Numbered from the stretch's first letter, positions 51,454-62,284 are shown. The stretch is DNA of 64,000 bases from Acidobacteriota bacterium (GCA_029861955.1 JAOTYK010000002.1:186001-250000), one strand, 5' to 3'. The notes: generated by a model from the sequence alone, not told the origin. Made by a program: numbers and translations.

Positions 51454-52710
51454 CTACCCTCCGGCCGCCGCCTGCATGAGCATCCCACACAACCATGCGG
51501 CGCCTGTGCCGACTGTGTAGCCCAGAACCGCAAGCAACACGCCCACCGGTGCGAGCGCGGGGTGAAACGCGCTGGCAACGACCGGTGCGCTGGCTGCGCC
51601 TCCGACGTTCGCCTGGCTTCCGACAGCCATGAAGAATAGCGGCGCCTTTATCAGGTATGCCACGAGGATCATGGATGACGCATGAAACGCCATCCAGATA
51701 GCGCCCACCACGAACAACCCGGGGCTGTCTCTGAGAGCAACGACGTTCATCTCCATTCCGATACTGGCAACCAGGATATAGAGCATCGCAGAGCCGATCT
51801 TGGACGCTCCGACCCATTCGAGCTGTCGGGCTCGAGTAAACGAAAGCCCAACGCCAAAAACCGTCGCGCTCACTACAAGCCAGAAGAACCCGCTGGTAAG
51901 ACTAAAGCGACTCAAGTTCGGATTCAGGCGATCGAACGCGGGGGCCACCACGTCGGCCACCACATGGGCTATCCCCGTCGCGCCAAACCCGACGGCGAGA
52001 ATCAACATGATGTCCGGCAACGATGGAATCCGGGCATGCTTCGCTTCCATCGCGACGACCTTGTCCTTCAATTCATCGATCGCAGTCGCGTCGGCTCCGA
52101 GTCGTCTGTCGATTTCTTTTGCCCTACCGGCCAGAAACAGAAGCACCGCCATCCAGACGTTCGCCACCAGAATATCGATCGTAACCATCACCGAAAACAT
52201 ATCCTGACCGACTTCGAAGATCTCTCGCATTGCCGCCTGGTTGGCGCCGCCGCCGATCCAGCTGCCCGCCACAGTCGTCATGCCACGCCAGACCGCATCG
52301 GGACCGTTGCCGCCGACGAGTTCCGGCGCAAACATCGAGGTGATCAGGATGGCCAGTGGACCACCGATGACGATACCGACGGTTCCTGTGAAGAACATCG
52401 TCAATGCCTTGGGACCCAATCGCAGAATCGCCTTCAGGTCGATACTCAACGTCAACAGGACCAGCGTGGTTGGAAGCAAGTATCGCGATGAGACGAAGTA
52501 CAGCTTCGAATGCTCGCCGTCGATGACGCCCAGGGAATTGAAGATCGAGGGAATGAAGTAACAGAGGAGAAGCGCGGGAACGTACTTGTAGAATTTCCGA
52601 AATCCCGCCCTTGGGCTGTGCGCACTCCAGAAGATCGCACCCAGGATCACGGCCAGCAGACCGAGGACCACCGCGTCGTTGGTAATCAGCGCGGTGTGTT
52701 CAACATCCAT
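51454..52710 (-). CDS. DUF819 membrane protein
   Basis: A 418-residue integral membrane protein with about ten helices, matching DUF819 (YjcL-like): VSSRYLLPTTLVLLTLSIDLKAI, VAGSWIGGGANQAAM and GSQANVGGAASAPVVASAFHP. The G-S-W-x-G-G-x-A-N and its C-terminal twin G-S-Q-A-N-V-G-G suggest an inverted-repeat secondary transporter. Substrate unknown. It is the first gene of a probable operon with the selenoprotein (3-base gap) and UspA. Confidence 0.88.
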   Translation of the reverse strand: MDVEHTALITNDAVVLGLLAVILGAIFWSAHSPRAGFRKFYKYVPALLLCYFIPSIFNSLGVIDGEHSKLYFVSSRYLLPTTLVLLTLSIDLKAILRLGPKALTMFFTGTVGIVIGGPLAILITSMFAPELVGGNGPDAVWRGMTTVAGSWIGGGANQAAMREIFEVGQDMFSVMVTIDILVANVWMAVLLFLAGRAKEIDRRLGADATAIDELKDKVVAMEAKHARIPSLPDIMLILAVGFGATGIAHVVADVVAPAFDRLNPNLSRFSLTSGFFWLVVSATVFGVGLSFTRARQLEWVGASKIGSAMLYILVASIGMEMNVVALRDSPGLFVVGAIWMAFHASSMILVAYLIKAPLFFMAVGSQANVGGAASAPVVASAFHPALAPVGVLLAVLGYTVGTGAAWLCGMLMQAAAGG

Positions 52711-52800
52711 GGGTATCGTCCTCCGGATTTGAGGTGGATCCGTGACTGTGGGCGCCCGATACTACCCGCCGCACTCGGCACGGGGCAAGCGAAGTCGGGT

Positions 52801-53955
52801 TTATCCGGTCGGCGACGCGTAGCGGACACCCGCCGCGAGGGTATCTGCGATCGCCAGCCCCTCCAGCGTCGGTCGCCAGTGATCTCCAGAGACCGTCACC
52901 AATTGCTGTTGCTGCCAACCTTCGAGGAGCTCCTGGTTGCCCTGACCCAGATCGACACCGAAGCGGTCTCGGATCGCGCCGGCGTCGACCCCTTCCACGG
53001 TACGGAAGCCGATCATCAGTCGCTCGAGGATCTGCTGCTCGACCGTCAACGTCTCTTGCCCATCGACGGGCCGCTTGCCGGTGGCGATGACCGCTTGCCA
53101 GTCCTTCAGCTTGCGGTGATTCCACCAACGTCGCTCTCCAACGAACGAATGGGCCGATGGCCCGAGACCCAGGTAGCGGATCCCGCGCCAGTACTTGGTG
53201 TTGTGCCGAGAGTGATGCGGTTCCCCGCTTGCAAACTGCGATACCTCGTAGGGCTCCATCCCCGCCAAACTCATCGTTTGGTGGGTCGCCCGGAAGAACT
53301 CCCCCTGACTCGTCTCGGACAACGGGACCAACCGACCTCGTGCCGATAGCGCCCCGAAGCGAGTTCGCGGATGGATCGTCAGCTGGTACGCCGAGACGTG
53401 ATCCGGTCTCAGGTCCAGGGCGTGACGCATCTCTCCACGCCAGCCGTCGAGAGTCTGGCCGGGCCGACCGTAGATCAGGTCGATCGATAGGGTCGGAAAT
53501 GCGGCGTCCCTGGCGTGGGTCACGGCGTTCTTGAGTTGTTCGACAGTGTGGACCCGCCCCAACATCTGAAGACCCTCGTCGGCCAACGACTGGACTCCCA
53601 GGCTGAGGGTCGCCACACCCAGATCACGCCACTGCCGTGCGGATTCCGCCGTGACGTCCTCCGGGTTGGCCTCGAGGAACACGCGGGTGTCCTCTGCAAA
53701 CGTGAACGATGCGCGCAGGGCATCGACGATCGTGGCCAGCTGCGATGGCGTCAGGGACGATGGCGTTCCACCGCCGAAATAGATCGTATCGAGGGTCTCG
53801 AACTCGCCGGCCCAGAGATCGATCTCCGCAAGCAACGATCGAACGTAGCCCTGTTTCTCGTCGGTGTCGCCCTTACGTACGGCGAAGTCGCAATACGGAC
53901 AGATGCGGGCACAGAACGGAACATGGATGTAGAGACCACCGGGCGGTGGGTTCAA
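52801..53955 (-). CDS. hemW: HemW-type radical SAM protein
   Basis: A 384-residue radical-SAM enzyme. The cluster motif is C15-x3-C19-x2-C22 in IHVPFCARICPYCDF. The residue after it is Asp/Phe, not the extra Cys of coproporphyrinogen dehydrogenase HemN, which points to HemW, the haem chaperone. Other blocks are YFGGGTPSSL, LGVQSLADEGLQMLGR and HNTKYWRG. The start is TTG 53955, overlapping the lepA stop as TTGA. This is needed because the family starts right before the IHxPFC motif. It may supply haem for the cytochromes encoded here. Confidence 0.92.
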   Translation of the reverse strand: MNPPPGGLYIHVPFCARICPYCDFAVRKGDTDEKQGYVRSLLAEIDLWAGEFETLDTIYFGGGTPSSLTPSQLATIVDALRASFTFAEDTRVFLEANPEDVTAESARQWRDLGVATLSLGVQSLADEGLQMLGRVHTVEQLKNAVTHARDAAFPTLSIDLIYGRPGQTLDGWRGEMRHALDLRPDHVSAYQLTIHPRTRFGALSARGRLVPLSETSQGEFFRATHQTMSLAGMEPYEVSQFASGEPHHSRHNTKYWRGIRYLGLGPSAHSFVGERRWWNHRKLKDWQAVIATGKRPVDGQETLTVEQQILERLMIGFRTVEGVDAGAIRDRFGVDLGQGNQELLEGWQQQQLVTVSGDHWRPTLEGLAIADTLAAGVRYASPTG

Positions 53956-55754
53956 GATTTGCTACTGTCCGTCTTGAGAACGGCGACGAAGGCGGACTGC
54001 GGGATATCGACAGAGCCGACGGTCTTCATCCGCTCCTTACCCTTCTTCTGTTTTTCCAGGAGTTTTCGCTTACGCGTGATATCGCCTCCGTAACACTTGG
54101 CGGTGACATCCTTTCGCAGAGCCGCGATGTTGGATCTGGCGATCACCGATCCGCCGATCGCCCCCTGAATGGCGATCTTGAACTGCTGTTTGGGTATCTC
54201 TTCCGCAAGTCGATCACAGTAATGAAGCGCACGGGTCCGCGCGCGATCACGATGGACGAGTTGCGCCAGAGCATCGACCGGCTCGCCGTTGACGAGGATA
54301 TCGACCTTCGCCAGGATCGTCGGTCGGTAATCCAACAGTTCATAGTCGAAGCTGCCGTAGCCCTGGGTGATCGACTTCAACTTGTCGTAGAAGTCGTACA
54401 GCACCTCGGACAGCGGCAGCTCCGCCGTCAACTCCACGCGACCGGCGGACAGATAGTTGAATTTGATCTCTACACCGCGGCGCTCGCGGCAGAGCTCCAT
54501 CACCGTGCCGATGTATCGCTCGGGGATCATGACCGAGCCCTTGATGTAGGGTTCGTCCGCCCCCTCGATGGTACTTGGATCCGGGTAATAACTTGGATTA
54601 TCGACGTTGACCGTCTCGCCCTTGTTCAGGTGCACCCGATACTTCACGGACGGAGCCGAGAGCAAGAGCGAGAGGTCGTACTCTCGTGAAAGACGCTCCT
54701 GAATCACTTCCAGATGGAGGAGACCGAGGAAGCCACAGCGGTAGCCGAAGCCGAGAGCCGCCGACGAATCCTTCTCGTAGGTCAAGGCCGCATCGTTGAG
54801 GGCCAACTTGTCGAGCGCCTTGGTCAACTCCTGATAATCGTCGGTCGACATCGGATAGATGGATGAGAAGACGACCGGCTTCGCCTCCTTGTACCCGGGA
54901 AGCGGTTCGGAGGCCGGCCGTTCCGCGACTGTGAGCGTGTCGCCGATGGTCACATCGCGCACCGTCTTGATACCGGCCAGGATATAGCCGACCTCGCCGG
55001 CTTTCAGCTCTTTCGTCTTCGTGCGGTTCAGCCGCAGATGTCCAACTTCCTCGATGTTGTACTGCTTGCCACTGTGCATCAGCAAGACGCTGTCACCGGC
55101 CTTCAGCAGTCCTTCGTGCACACGCATGATGAGGACGACTCCCCGGTAGGCGTCGTACTGCGCATCGAAGACCATCGCCCGCGTGGGTGCATCGACATTC
55201 ATCTCGGGACCGGGAAGCTTGTTGACCACCGCCTCGACCACATCCTCGATACCGGTGCCGTCCTTGGCGGAACAGAGCACCGCCTCGAACGGGTCCAACC
55301 CCAACTCCGCGTCGATCTCTTCTCGGGCCCGTTCGGGATCCGCCGCCGGCAGATCGATCTTGTTGATGACGGGCACCATCTCGAGGTCGAACTCCAGGGC
55401 CAGATAAAGATTGGCCACCGTCTGCGCCTCGACACCCTGAGAGGCATCAATAATGATCAGGGCGCCGTCGCACGACATCAACGACCGCCGAACCTCGTGC
55501 GAGAAGTCGACATGCCCCGGAGTGTCAATCAGATTCAGGAGGTACTGCTCTCCGTCCTTGGCGGTGTAGTCCAACGTGACGGTGTTGCTCTTGATCGTGA
55601 TGCCGCGTTCACGCTCGAGATCCATCGAATCGAGGATCTGATCGCGAAACTTGCGGTCCTCCACACCTCCACAGAACTGGATGATGCGATCCGCCAGCGT
55701 CGACTTGCCGTGGTCGATGTGGGCGATGATGCAGAAGTTACGGATGTTGACCAT
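53952..55754 (-). CDS. lepA: Elongation factor 4 (LepA)
   Basis: A 600-residue translational GTPase of full length. G1 is AHIDHGKST, G3 DTPGHVDF and G4 NKIDLP. The LepA-specific C-terminal domain (YGGDITRKRKLLEKQKKGKERMK) is present. It back-translocates stalled ribosomes. No ribosome site precedes ATG 55754. A TACAAT (55770-55765) lies 10 bases upstream, so the transcript may have only a few bases of leader. hemW follows with a four-base overlap; lepA-hemW pairs are common. Confidence 0.97.
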   Translation of the reverse strand: MVNIRNFCIIAHIDHGKSTLADRIIQFCGGVEDRKFRDQILDSMDLERERGITIKSNTVTLDYTAKDGEQYLLNLIDTPGHVDFSHEVRRSLMSCDGALIIIDASQGVEAQTVANLYLALEFDLEMVPVINKIDLPAADPERAREEIDAELGLDPFEAVLCSAKDGTGIEDVVEAVVNKLPGPEMNVDAPTRAMVFDAQYDAYRGVVLIMRVHEGLLKAGDSVLLMHSGKQYNIEEVGHLRLNRTKTKELKAGEVGYILAGIKTVRDVTIGDTLTVAERPASEPLPGYKEAKPVVFSSIYPMSTDDYQELTKALDKLALNDAALTYEKDSSAALGFGYRCGFLGLLHLEVIQERLSREYDLSLLLSAPSVKYRVHLNKGETVNVDNPSYYPDPSTIEGADEPYIKGSVMIPERYIGTVMELCRERRGVEIKFNYLSAGRVELTAELPLSEVLYDFYDKLKSITQGYGSFDYELLDYRPTILAKVDILVNGEPVDALAQLVHRDRARTRALHYCDRLAEEIPKQQFKIAIQGAIGGSVIARSNIAALRKDVTAKCYGGDITRKRKLLEKQKKGKERMKTVGSVDIPQSAFVAVLKTDSSKS

Positions 55755-55864
55755 GAGGCCGGGGATTGTACACAGAGACGGTGGATTGCGCCCAGATTGG
55801 GCGGCGATGACCGGCCCCTCGGACTAGAATGCGGACCGCACCCCACGCACCGGAAGGAGATCCG

Positions 55865-58800
55865 ATGAAACGCCTGTTACCGCTGGCTCCCATTTTCCTG
55901 CTGCTGGTCATGGCCGTGACCGTTACCGCGGCGCTGCCCCCCGAGGCCTTCGAGGGTCTGGCATTCCGCAGCATTGGACCCGCCCTGGCGTCAGGCCGCG
56001 TGACGGATCTGGTCGTCGACCCCACCGACAACAGTCGCTGGATCGTCGGTGTCGCTGCGGGAGGTGTTTGGATTACGGAGAATGCCGGCACGACATGGAC
56101 ACCGGTCTTCGATGGGCAGTCCTCGTTTTCCGTCGGCTGCGTCAGCCTCGACCCCAATGATCCGCATACGATCTGGGTCGGCACCGGCGAGAACAACAGC
56201 CAACGCAGCGTCGCCTACGGGGACGGGGTCTACCGCTCGAGCGATGGCGGCAAGAGCTGGAACAACGTCGGTCTCGCAGACTCCGAACACATCGGCAAGA
56301 TCGTCATCGACCCACGGGACTCGGAGACCGTCTTCGTCGCGGCCCAGGGGCCGTTGTGGCGCTCGGGAGGCGATCGCGGTCTCTACAAGACGACGGACGG
56401 CGGTGCCAACTGGCGCGCCGTGCTGGAGATCGACGAGCACACCGGTGTCAACGACGTGGTCATCGATCCCCGAAACCCGGACCACATGTTGGCCAGTTCG
56501 TATCAGCGAAGACGACGAACCTGGACGTTGATCAACGGCGGACCGGGATCGGGACTCTGGCGCTCGACCGACGCCGGCGAGACCTGGAATCGAATCGAGA
56601 CCGGGCTCCCGTCCAGGGAGATGGGCCGGATCGGCCTCGCCGTTGCCCCGTCAAACCCCGATGTCGTCTACGCCATCGCCGAGGCCCAGGGAGACGCCGG
56701 CGGTGTCTTCCGGTCGACGAACTTCGGTGTCACCTGGGAGAAGCGCGGCGGGTACATGAGCGGAAGCCCGCAGTATTACAACGAGCTGATCGTCGACCCG
56801 TCGGATCCGTCCATGGTTTACTCGATGGACACCTGGATGCAGATCAGTGAGGACGGTGGCAAGAATTTTCGTGCGGTGGGTGAGAAGTGGAAACACGTCG
56901 ACAACCACGCGCTGTGGATCGACCCCCAAGACACACGCCACATGATCGCGGGCTGCGACGGCGGCGTCTACGAGACTTTCGATCGCGGCGCGACCTGGGG
57001 CTTCTTCGACAACCTGCCGATCACCCAGTTCTACAAGGTGACGGTCGACAACGATTCGCCGTTCTACAACATCTACGGCGGCACGCAGGACAACGCGACC
57101 CTCGGAGGACCCTCGCGAACTGCCAACCTGGGCGGCATCTCCAATCGCGAATGGTTCGTGACCGTGATGGGCGACGGCTTCGAGACTCAGGTCGACCCCA
57201 CCGACGCCGACGTCCTCTACTCGCAGTGGCAGAACGGCGGACTGATCCGTTATGACCGTAGAAGTGGCGAGGCGACGGGCATCCAACCCCAGACCGAGGA
57301 AGGCGAACCGGGATCACGCTGGAACTGGTCCTCTCCCCTGCTCATCAGCCCGCACGATCACAAGCGTCTGTACTACGCGTCGCAGCGGATCTACCGTTCG
57401 GACGACCGTGGCGACAACTGGCGTCCGGTCAGCCCGGATCTGACCCGTCAGACCGATCGCAATTCCCTCGAGGTGATGGGAAAGGTGTGGAGCGTCGATG
57501 CGGTCGCCAAAAATGCTTCGACCTCGTACTACGGGAACATCGTCTCTCTGGACGAGTCGCCGCTTGTCGAAGGGCTCCTCTACGCGGGAACCGACGACGG
57601 TTTGATTCAGATCAGCGACGATGCGGGCAGCCAGTGGAAGAAGGTTGCGACGATCCGTGGCGTCCCGGATTCCAGCTATGTCACATCGCTCACGGCGTCG
57701 TTGCATGACGAACGCACGGTGTACGCCACCCTGGACAATCACAAGTCCGGCGACTTCCGCCCCTACGTCATCGTCAGCCATGACCGCGGCAAGTCGTGGT
57801 CGTCGATCGCAGCCAACCTGCCCGAGCGTGGCCACGCCCACATGATCGTTCAGGATCACGTCGACTCGAAGCTACTGTTCGTCGGTACGGAGTTCGGCGT
57901 GTTCTTCACGGCCGACGCCGGCGGAACGTGGACTCAACTTAAAGGTGGAGTCCCGACGATCGCCGTCCGAGATCTGGCGATCCAACGCCGCGAGAGCGAC
58001 CTCGTGCTCGGGACGTTCGGGCGCGGGTTCTACGTCCTGGATGATTACAGCGCTCTGCGTGGGATCGACGAGGCGACCCTGGAGAAAGAGGCCGTCTTGT
58101 TCCCGACGCGCGACGCCGCCGCCTATATCGAGACGATGCCGTTGGGTCTTCCCGGCCGCTCGATGCAGGGAGACAGTTTCTACATCGCGCCCAATCCGCC
58201 ATTCGGTGCCATCTTCACTTACCGTCTCAAGGAGACCCTCCGGTCACGCAAGGAATTCCGGCAACACTCTGAGAAAGAGAAGGGCGATGCGGGCGAAGCC
58301 ATCGGCTATCCGGACTGGGATGCGCTACGGGCCGAGGATCGAGAAGAAGCGCCGACGATCCTGCTAACCGTGCGTGACGAGGCCGGCAACGTCGTGCGTC
58401 GCCTGCGTGGACCGGTGGGCGAGGGCATCCATCGGGTGGCCTGGGATCTTCGATACCCGGCGTCAAGCCCCACGCGTCTTGAACCGTGGCCCGACGACAA
58501 TGCGTTCTTCACGCCACCCAGTGGGCCGCTTGCGGCACCGGGCGACTATACGGTCACGTTATCCAAACGTGTCGACGATGTTCAGGTCGATCTGGGACCG
58601 ACGGGGCAGTTCGCCGTCATCCCGTTCCACCTCGGATCGCTGAAACCGGCGGATCGGAAGACGACCCTGGCATTCCAGGCACAGGTCGCGTCGCTCCAGC
58701 GTGCCGTCCTGGGTGCGCAGCGGGTCGCCGGCGAAGCCGCCCAACGCGTGAAGTACCTACTGGCAGCGATCGACGACACTCCGGGCACGGACAACGGACT

Positions 58801-59137
58801 GGCCGAGGAGGTACGTGTTCTCAGGACGCGACTCGCCGATCTTCGTCTTGCACTCGAAGGCGACGCCACGATCCGTCGGCGCAACGAGCCGACACCCACG
58901 ACGTGGGTCGGTCGAGTCTCCGACATCGTCGAAGGTAGCTGGACTTCAACCTCGGCACCGACGGGAACCCATCGAGAGAACTTCCGGATCGCGGCTAAGG
59001 GGTTTGCCGGCTGGCTGCCCGGATTCACCGACCTGATCGAGAACGATCTAACCGATCTGGAACGACGGGCCGAGGCAGCCGGTGCGCCGTGGACGCCGGG
59101 GCGTGTGCCGAGGTGGACGACGGACCCGACTCACTGA
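55865..59137 (+). CDS. Secreted Asp-box (BNR/VPS10-like) beta-propeller protein
   Basis: A 1090-residue protein with a signal peptide (about 1-22). It carries about ten Asp-box repeats of the S/T-x-D-x-G-x-x-W type ([48 protein letters not shown]) forming two propellers. A C-terminal sandwich ([22 protein letters not shown]) resembles FlgD-like Ig folds, and a helical end follows. Proteins of this build are common in Acidobacteriota and Bacteroidota and are often labelled glycosyl hydrolase, but no catalytic residue set is evident. AAGGAG before ATG 55865 fixes the start. Confidence 0.88.
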   Translation: MKRLLPLAPIFLLLVMAVTVTAALPPEAFEGLAFRSIGPALASGRVTDLVVDPTDNSRWIVGVAAGGVWITENAGTTWTPVFDGQSSFSVGCVSLDPNDPHTIWVGTGENNSQRSVAYGDGVYRSSDGGKSWNNVGLADSEHIGKIVIDPRDSETVFVAAQGPLWRSGGDRGLYKTTDGGANWRAVLEIDEHTGVNDVVIDPRNPDHMLASSYQRRRRTWTLINGGPGSGLWRSTDAGETWNRIETGLPSREMGRIGLAVAPSNPDVVYAIAEAQGDAGGVFRSTNFGVTWEKRGGYMSGSPQYYNELIVDPSDPSMVYSMDTWMQISEDGGKNFRAVGEKWKHVDNHALWIDPQDTRHMIAGCDGGVYETFDRGATWGFFDNLPITQFYKVTVDNDSPFYNIYGGTQDNATLGGPSRTANLGGISNREWFVTVMGDGFETQVDPTDADVLYSQWQNGGLIRYDRRSGEATGIQPQTEEGEPGSRWNWSSPLLISPHDHKRLYYASQRIYRSDDRGDNWRPVSPDLTRQTDRNSLEVMGKVWSVDAVAKNASTSYYGNIVSLDESPLVEGLLYAGTDDGLIQISDDAGSQWKKVATIRGVPDSSYVTSLTASLHDERTVYATLDNHKSGDFRPYVIVSHDRGKSWSSIAANLPERGHAHMIVQDHVDSKLLFVGTEFGVFFTADAGGTWTQLKGGVPTIAVRDLAIQRRESDLVLGTFGRGFYVLDDYSALRGIDEATLEKEAVLFPTRDAAAYIETMPLGLPGRSMQGDSFYIAPNPPFGAIFTYRLKETLRSRKEFRQHSEKEKGDAGEAIGYPDWDALRAEDREEAPTILLTVRDEAGNVVRRLRGPVGEGIHRVAWDLRYPASSPTRLEPWPDDNAFFTPPSGPLAAPGDYTVTLSKRVDDVQVDLGPTGQFAVIPFHLGSLKPADRKTTLAFQAQVASLQRAVLGAQRVAGEAAQRVKYLLAAIDDTPGTDNGLAEEVRVLRTRLADLRLALEGDATIRRRNEPTPTTWVGRVSDIVEGSWTSTSAPTGTHRENFRIAAKGFAGWLPGFTDLIENDLTDLERRAEAAGAPWTPGRVPRWTTDPTH

Positions 59138-59203
59138 TCGCCGGTCAGGGGGCCCACTCGGGCACGGGCCACCCATTCGCGAATTGCCCAACGGCGTCGA
59201 TGG

Positions 59204-60478
59204 CTACGGGCGGCGATCCGGGTTGGACGACAGTTCAGGGGAGTTTTTGGCGGTTGCGAACAGTTTCTCCGCCTCGTCAATTTGGCCGGCCGCCTCCAGG
59301 GTCGAGGCACAGCGACGGAGAAACTCACGCTCGATGGGACCGCGCTCGATCGCCTTGCGTGTGTGGGCGATCGCCGCGTCGTGATCTCCGCCGACCAACG
59401 CTCTGGCCGCCCGTGCCAGATCGACCCGCCCACTGCTGGACTTTGCGATCGGTCGCAATGCCCGTTCGCCGAGCTCGACGTTGCCCGCACGGAACGCGGC
59501 TTCCGCAATTCCCGAGGCGACCCGGGTGTTCGCCAGTCCCAGCTGTTGCGCTCGCTGGAACCAACCCAAGGCCTCGCTGTAACCGCCTCGGGTCAATTCG
59601 ACTTCGGCCAAAAGCATCGGCAGACCGGCGTCGCGTGAAGTGGCGACGCGGGCGGTCAGTCGTTTGATACCCCGCTCGTAGGACTCGTAGTCTTTCAATC
59701 TTTTGGCAATCGTCAGATGACGGCGCCCTTCCTCTCGTCGATCCGTCCGCATCAACAACCGCGCCAGTTCTTGATGGGCTTCGCGTTGTTTAGGGTCGAG
59801 CTCGATGGCCCGTCGCAGGAACGGTTCGGCCTTGGTGATGTCGGCGTCGCGAGTCAGTAATCGACCGCGAATCATCTGGAGACGCGCCGACTTGGGATGG
59901 TGCCGCAACGCAACCTCAGCGGTGCGATTTGCGGCCGCGTAGTCTCCGGTGATCCGTTGCACGTCGGCCAACTCTGCCGCCGTATCCTGAGACGTCGGGT
60001 CCAACGTGAACGCACGCTCGAAAGTTGTCCGCGCCTCGGGGAACTTACCCTGGATGACGCGAATCATTCCAAGCCGGTGGAACGACGGCGCGTGACGGGG
60101 GTCCGCCGTGGTTGCCCGTGTGAACGATTCGACGGCGTCCTCGAAGCGACTGATGTGAAACTCGTTGAACCCCTTGTAGTACCAGGGCCAGGTCATCTTC
60201 GGGTTCTTTGACGCGAGTTCCCCGAACAACCGAATCGCCGCATCATCCTGAGCGAGTTGGGTGCTGAGTTTGCTAACCCAGATGTACGGATCCTCCCGGC
60301 GAGGCGCGGCCTGTAGCGCGATTTTCGCCTGCACCAGCGCGTCCGGATAGCGTCCCCCACCGTAGAGCGAGTGGAACTTCGTGGCCGCCTCTCGGTAGAT
60401 TTCGTCGGGCGTCTCCGCCCAGATCGTTCCGGTCAGCGCGAGGGCAACGGCAAGCACGATTGTGCCACGACGTATCAC
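59204..60478 (-). CDS. Secreted TPR protein
   Basis: A 424-residue protein with a signal peptide (about 1-21, ending IWA). About ten tetratricopeptide repeats cover most of the chain (WYYKGFNEFHISRFEDAVESFTRATTADP, AEPFLRRAIELDPKQREAHQELARLL, and others). It is a periplasmic scaffold by fold; no enzyme motif is seen. Its ATG overlaps the stop of the ASPIC/UnbV gene (ATGA), so the two are co-translated. This TPR + ASPIC pairing recurs in several phyla. Confidence 0.85.
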   Translation of the reverse strand: MIRRGTIVLAVALALTGTIWAETPDEIYREAATKFHSLYGGGRYPDALVQAKIALQAAPRREDPYIWVSKLSTQLAQDDAAIRLFGELASKNPKMTWPWYYKGFNEFHISRFEDAVESFTRATTADPRHAPSFHRLGMIRVIQGKFPEARTTFERAFTLDPTSQDTAAELADVQRITGDYAAANRTAEVALRHHPKSARLQMIRGRLLTRDADITKAEPFLRRAIELDPKQREAHQELARLLMRTDRREEGRRHLTIAKRLKDYESYERGIKRLTARVATSRDAGLPMLLAEVELTRGGYSEALGWFQRAQQLGLANTRVASGIAEAAFRAGNVELGERALRPIAKSSSGRVDLARAARALVGGDHDAAIAHTRKAIERGPIEREFLRRCASTLEAAGQIDEAEKLFATAKNSPELSSNPDRRP

Positions 60479-62244
60479 GATGCACCTTCGCTCAGCGTCA
60501 ATGTCTGGTCGACGGCGACCGCCTCATGGGTATCCACATGCCCCGACGGCCAGTGGACCGTCAGTCGCTCGACGGAAGTCACATCCCCCACACCGACATG
60601 GATGACCGCCTCGCTTCCGGAGAGATAGGATCCGAACGGGTTCATCTCGCGGACCCACCGTCGCCCACCGGACTCGAGTTCTACGCGAGCCCCGATTCCG
60701 GCGCGATTGGCGTCGCCCCCCTGCAATCGGATGCGCAGCCAATGTCCGGCCTGATTTCCACCCTCGTTGATCAGCAGTGTCGGCATGTCGTCGATGTTCG
60801 TGACGACCATATCGAGATCGCCGTCCTCGTCGATGTCCGCCACGGCGATCCCACGACTCCCCATGACGAGCGCCATCCCGTCGCCGGCTTGACCCGCGAT
60901 CTCGTCGAACGCGCCGTCACCCCGATTGCGATAGAGCATATTCTGTTGATGGTAGGTCGTACCGACCTGCGGCAGGTCATCGATCGCAGGGTAGGTATGA
61001 CCGGCCGCGATCACGAGATCCAGCGCGCCGTCGTTGTCATAGTCGAACCACTTCGCGCCCCAGGCGAGTTTGGCGAAACTGTCGCTAAAGCCGGCTTCGA
61101 ACGTCGTGTCAAGAAATAGAAGATCGCCAAGGTTCTGATAGAGCGTGTTGAAGTCGTGAGAGAAGTTGGTGACGACCAGATCGAACACGCCGTCGCCATC
61201 GTAGTCCGCCGCGTCGACACCCATGCCCGCCTGTTCGGCGGCACTCTCGTTGGTGGCGACACCCGACTCGAACGCGGCATCACGGAACCGAAGGCCCTCG
61301 GCCGTCGAATCATTGACCCAGAGACCGTTAGCGACAGAATCGTTGGCAACGTAGACGTCGAGATCGCCGTCGAGATCCACGTCGCTGAATACGATGCCAA
61401 GCCCGAAGTAGGCTTCGTCAACGTCGACGCCGGCCTGACGGGAGACTTCGGTGAACGTCCCATCCCCGTTGTTAACGTAGACCTCGTCCCGTTGCGCTTC
61501 GTAGCCGCTGGGGCCCATGAAGACCTCGATCCCCCGCCAAATCATCGATTGCCCGTCGGCGGGCGGGTTGGCCATGTCGTAGACGCAATAGCTGGCGACC
61601 CATAGATCGAGGTCACCATCTCCGTCGAGATCGCCGAATGCGGCGCTGGCGCTCAGATTCTGGGCGGCTCCTATCCCGGATGCCACGCTGACGTCGGTGA
61701 AGGTCCCGTCTCCGTCGTTCCGGTAGAGGACGTTGGCTCCCCAGTTGGAAAGGAACAGGTCTTCGTCATCGTCGCCGTCGTAGTCGACGAAGTAGGTGCC
61801 AAGGGTCCAGGCGTGAAGATCGACACCGGCGGCGGCTCCGACCTCCTCGAACGATCCGTCTCCCTTGTTCCGGAACAGACCGTTGGCCAGTGGGCGTTTG
61901 CCGGCGAGCCAGTCCACACGAGGCTGTCCGGTTCCCAGGTAGATATCCAGATCGCCGTCACGATCGTAATCCGCGATGGCGACTCCGCTGCCGAGGGTCT
62001 CCGGCAGATGCCCCTTGTCTTTGTCGCCTGCGACTTGTGTGAACGTGAGCCCCGAGTCCCGGGCGCGGTCGACCAGAGAGACGTCGGGTATCGACATCTG
62101 GGGTCGGCCGGGTCTGGCCTTGGCGTCGGGCGCGTCGTTCAAGTCAGCCGGCGCCGGCTCCGAACAACCCGCCGCGATGACGACGAGGGCTCCAAGAGCG
62201 ACGGCGGTGACGAAAGGACGGCGTCGGGTATCGATATTTGACAT
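60475..62244 (-). CDS. ASPIC/UnbV lipoprotein with FG-GAP repeats
   Basis: A 589-residue lipoprotein (lipobox ending AAG-C). It is built of FG-GAP/VCBS calcium-binding repeats with many D-x-D-G-D-x-D loops (DYDRDGDLDIY, DLDGDGDLDLW, DVDLDGDLDVY, DYDGDGVFDLV, DIDEDGDLDMV). It ends in an ASPIC/UnbV domain (NRAGIGARVELESGGRRWVREMNPFGSYLSGSE). These form a surface beta-propeller; the function is unknown. No ribosome site is evident before ATG 62244, and a GC hairpin sits directly upstream, so translation may depend on read-through from the gene above. Confidence 0.9.
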   Translation of the reverse strand: MSNIDTRRRPFVTAVALGALVVIAAGCSEPAPADLNDAPDAKARPGRPQMSIPDVSLVDRARDSGLTFTQVAGDKDKGHLPETLGSGVAIADYDRDGDLDIYLGTGQPRVDWLAGKRPLANGLFRNKGDGSFEEVGAAAGVDLHAWTLGTYFVDYDGDDDEDLFLSNWGANVLYRNDGDGTFTDVSVASGIGAAQNLSASAAFGDLDGDGDLDLWVASYCVYDMANPPADGQSMIWRGIEVFMGPSGYEAQRDEVYVNNGDGTFTEVSRQAGVDVDEAYFGLGIVFSDVDLDGDLDVYVANDSVANGLWVNDSTAEGLRFRDAAFESGVATNESAAEQAGMGVDAADYDGDGVFDLVVTNFSHDFNTLYQNLGDLLFLDTTFEAGFSDSFAKLAWGAKWFDYDNDGALDLVIAAGHTYPAIDDLPQVGTTYHQQNMLYRNRGDGAFDEIAGQAGDGMALVMGSRGIAVADIDEDGDLDMVVTNIDDMPTLLINEGGNQAGHWLRIRLQGGDANRAGIGARVELESGGRRWVREMNPFGSYLSGSEAVIHVGVGDVTSVERLTVHWPSGHVDTHEAVAVDQTLTLSEGAS

Positions 62245-62253
62245 GACAATAAA

Positions 62254-62284
62254 TGATGAGGCCCCCCGAAGGAGGGCCTCATTA
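62254..62284 (-). terminator. Rho-independent terminator after the small secreted gene
   Basis: A stem ATGAGGCCC/GGGCCTCAT (62256-62282) with a UUCG-type loop on the minus strand is followed by CATTTATT. It lies 47 bases after the stop of the gene at 62331-62744 and just before the ASPIC ATG. It may partly end that transcript or attenuate the ASPIC gene. Confidence 0.65.
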
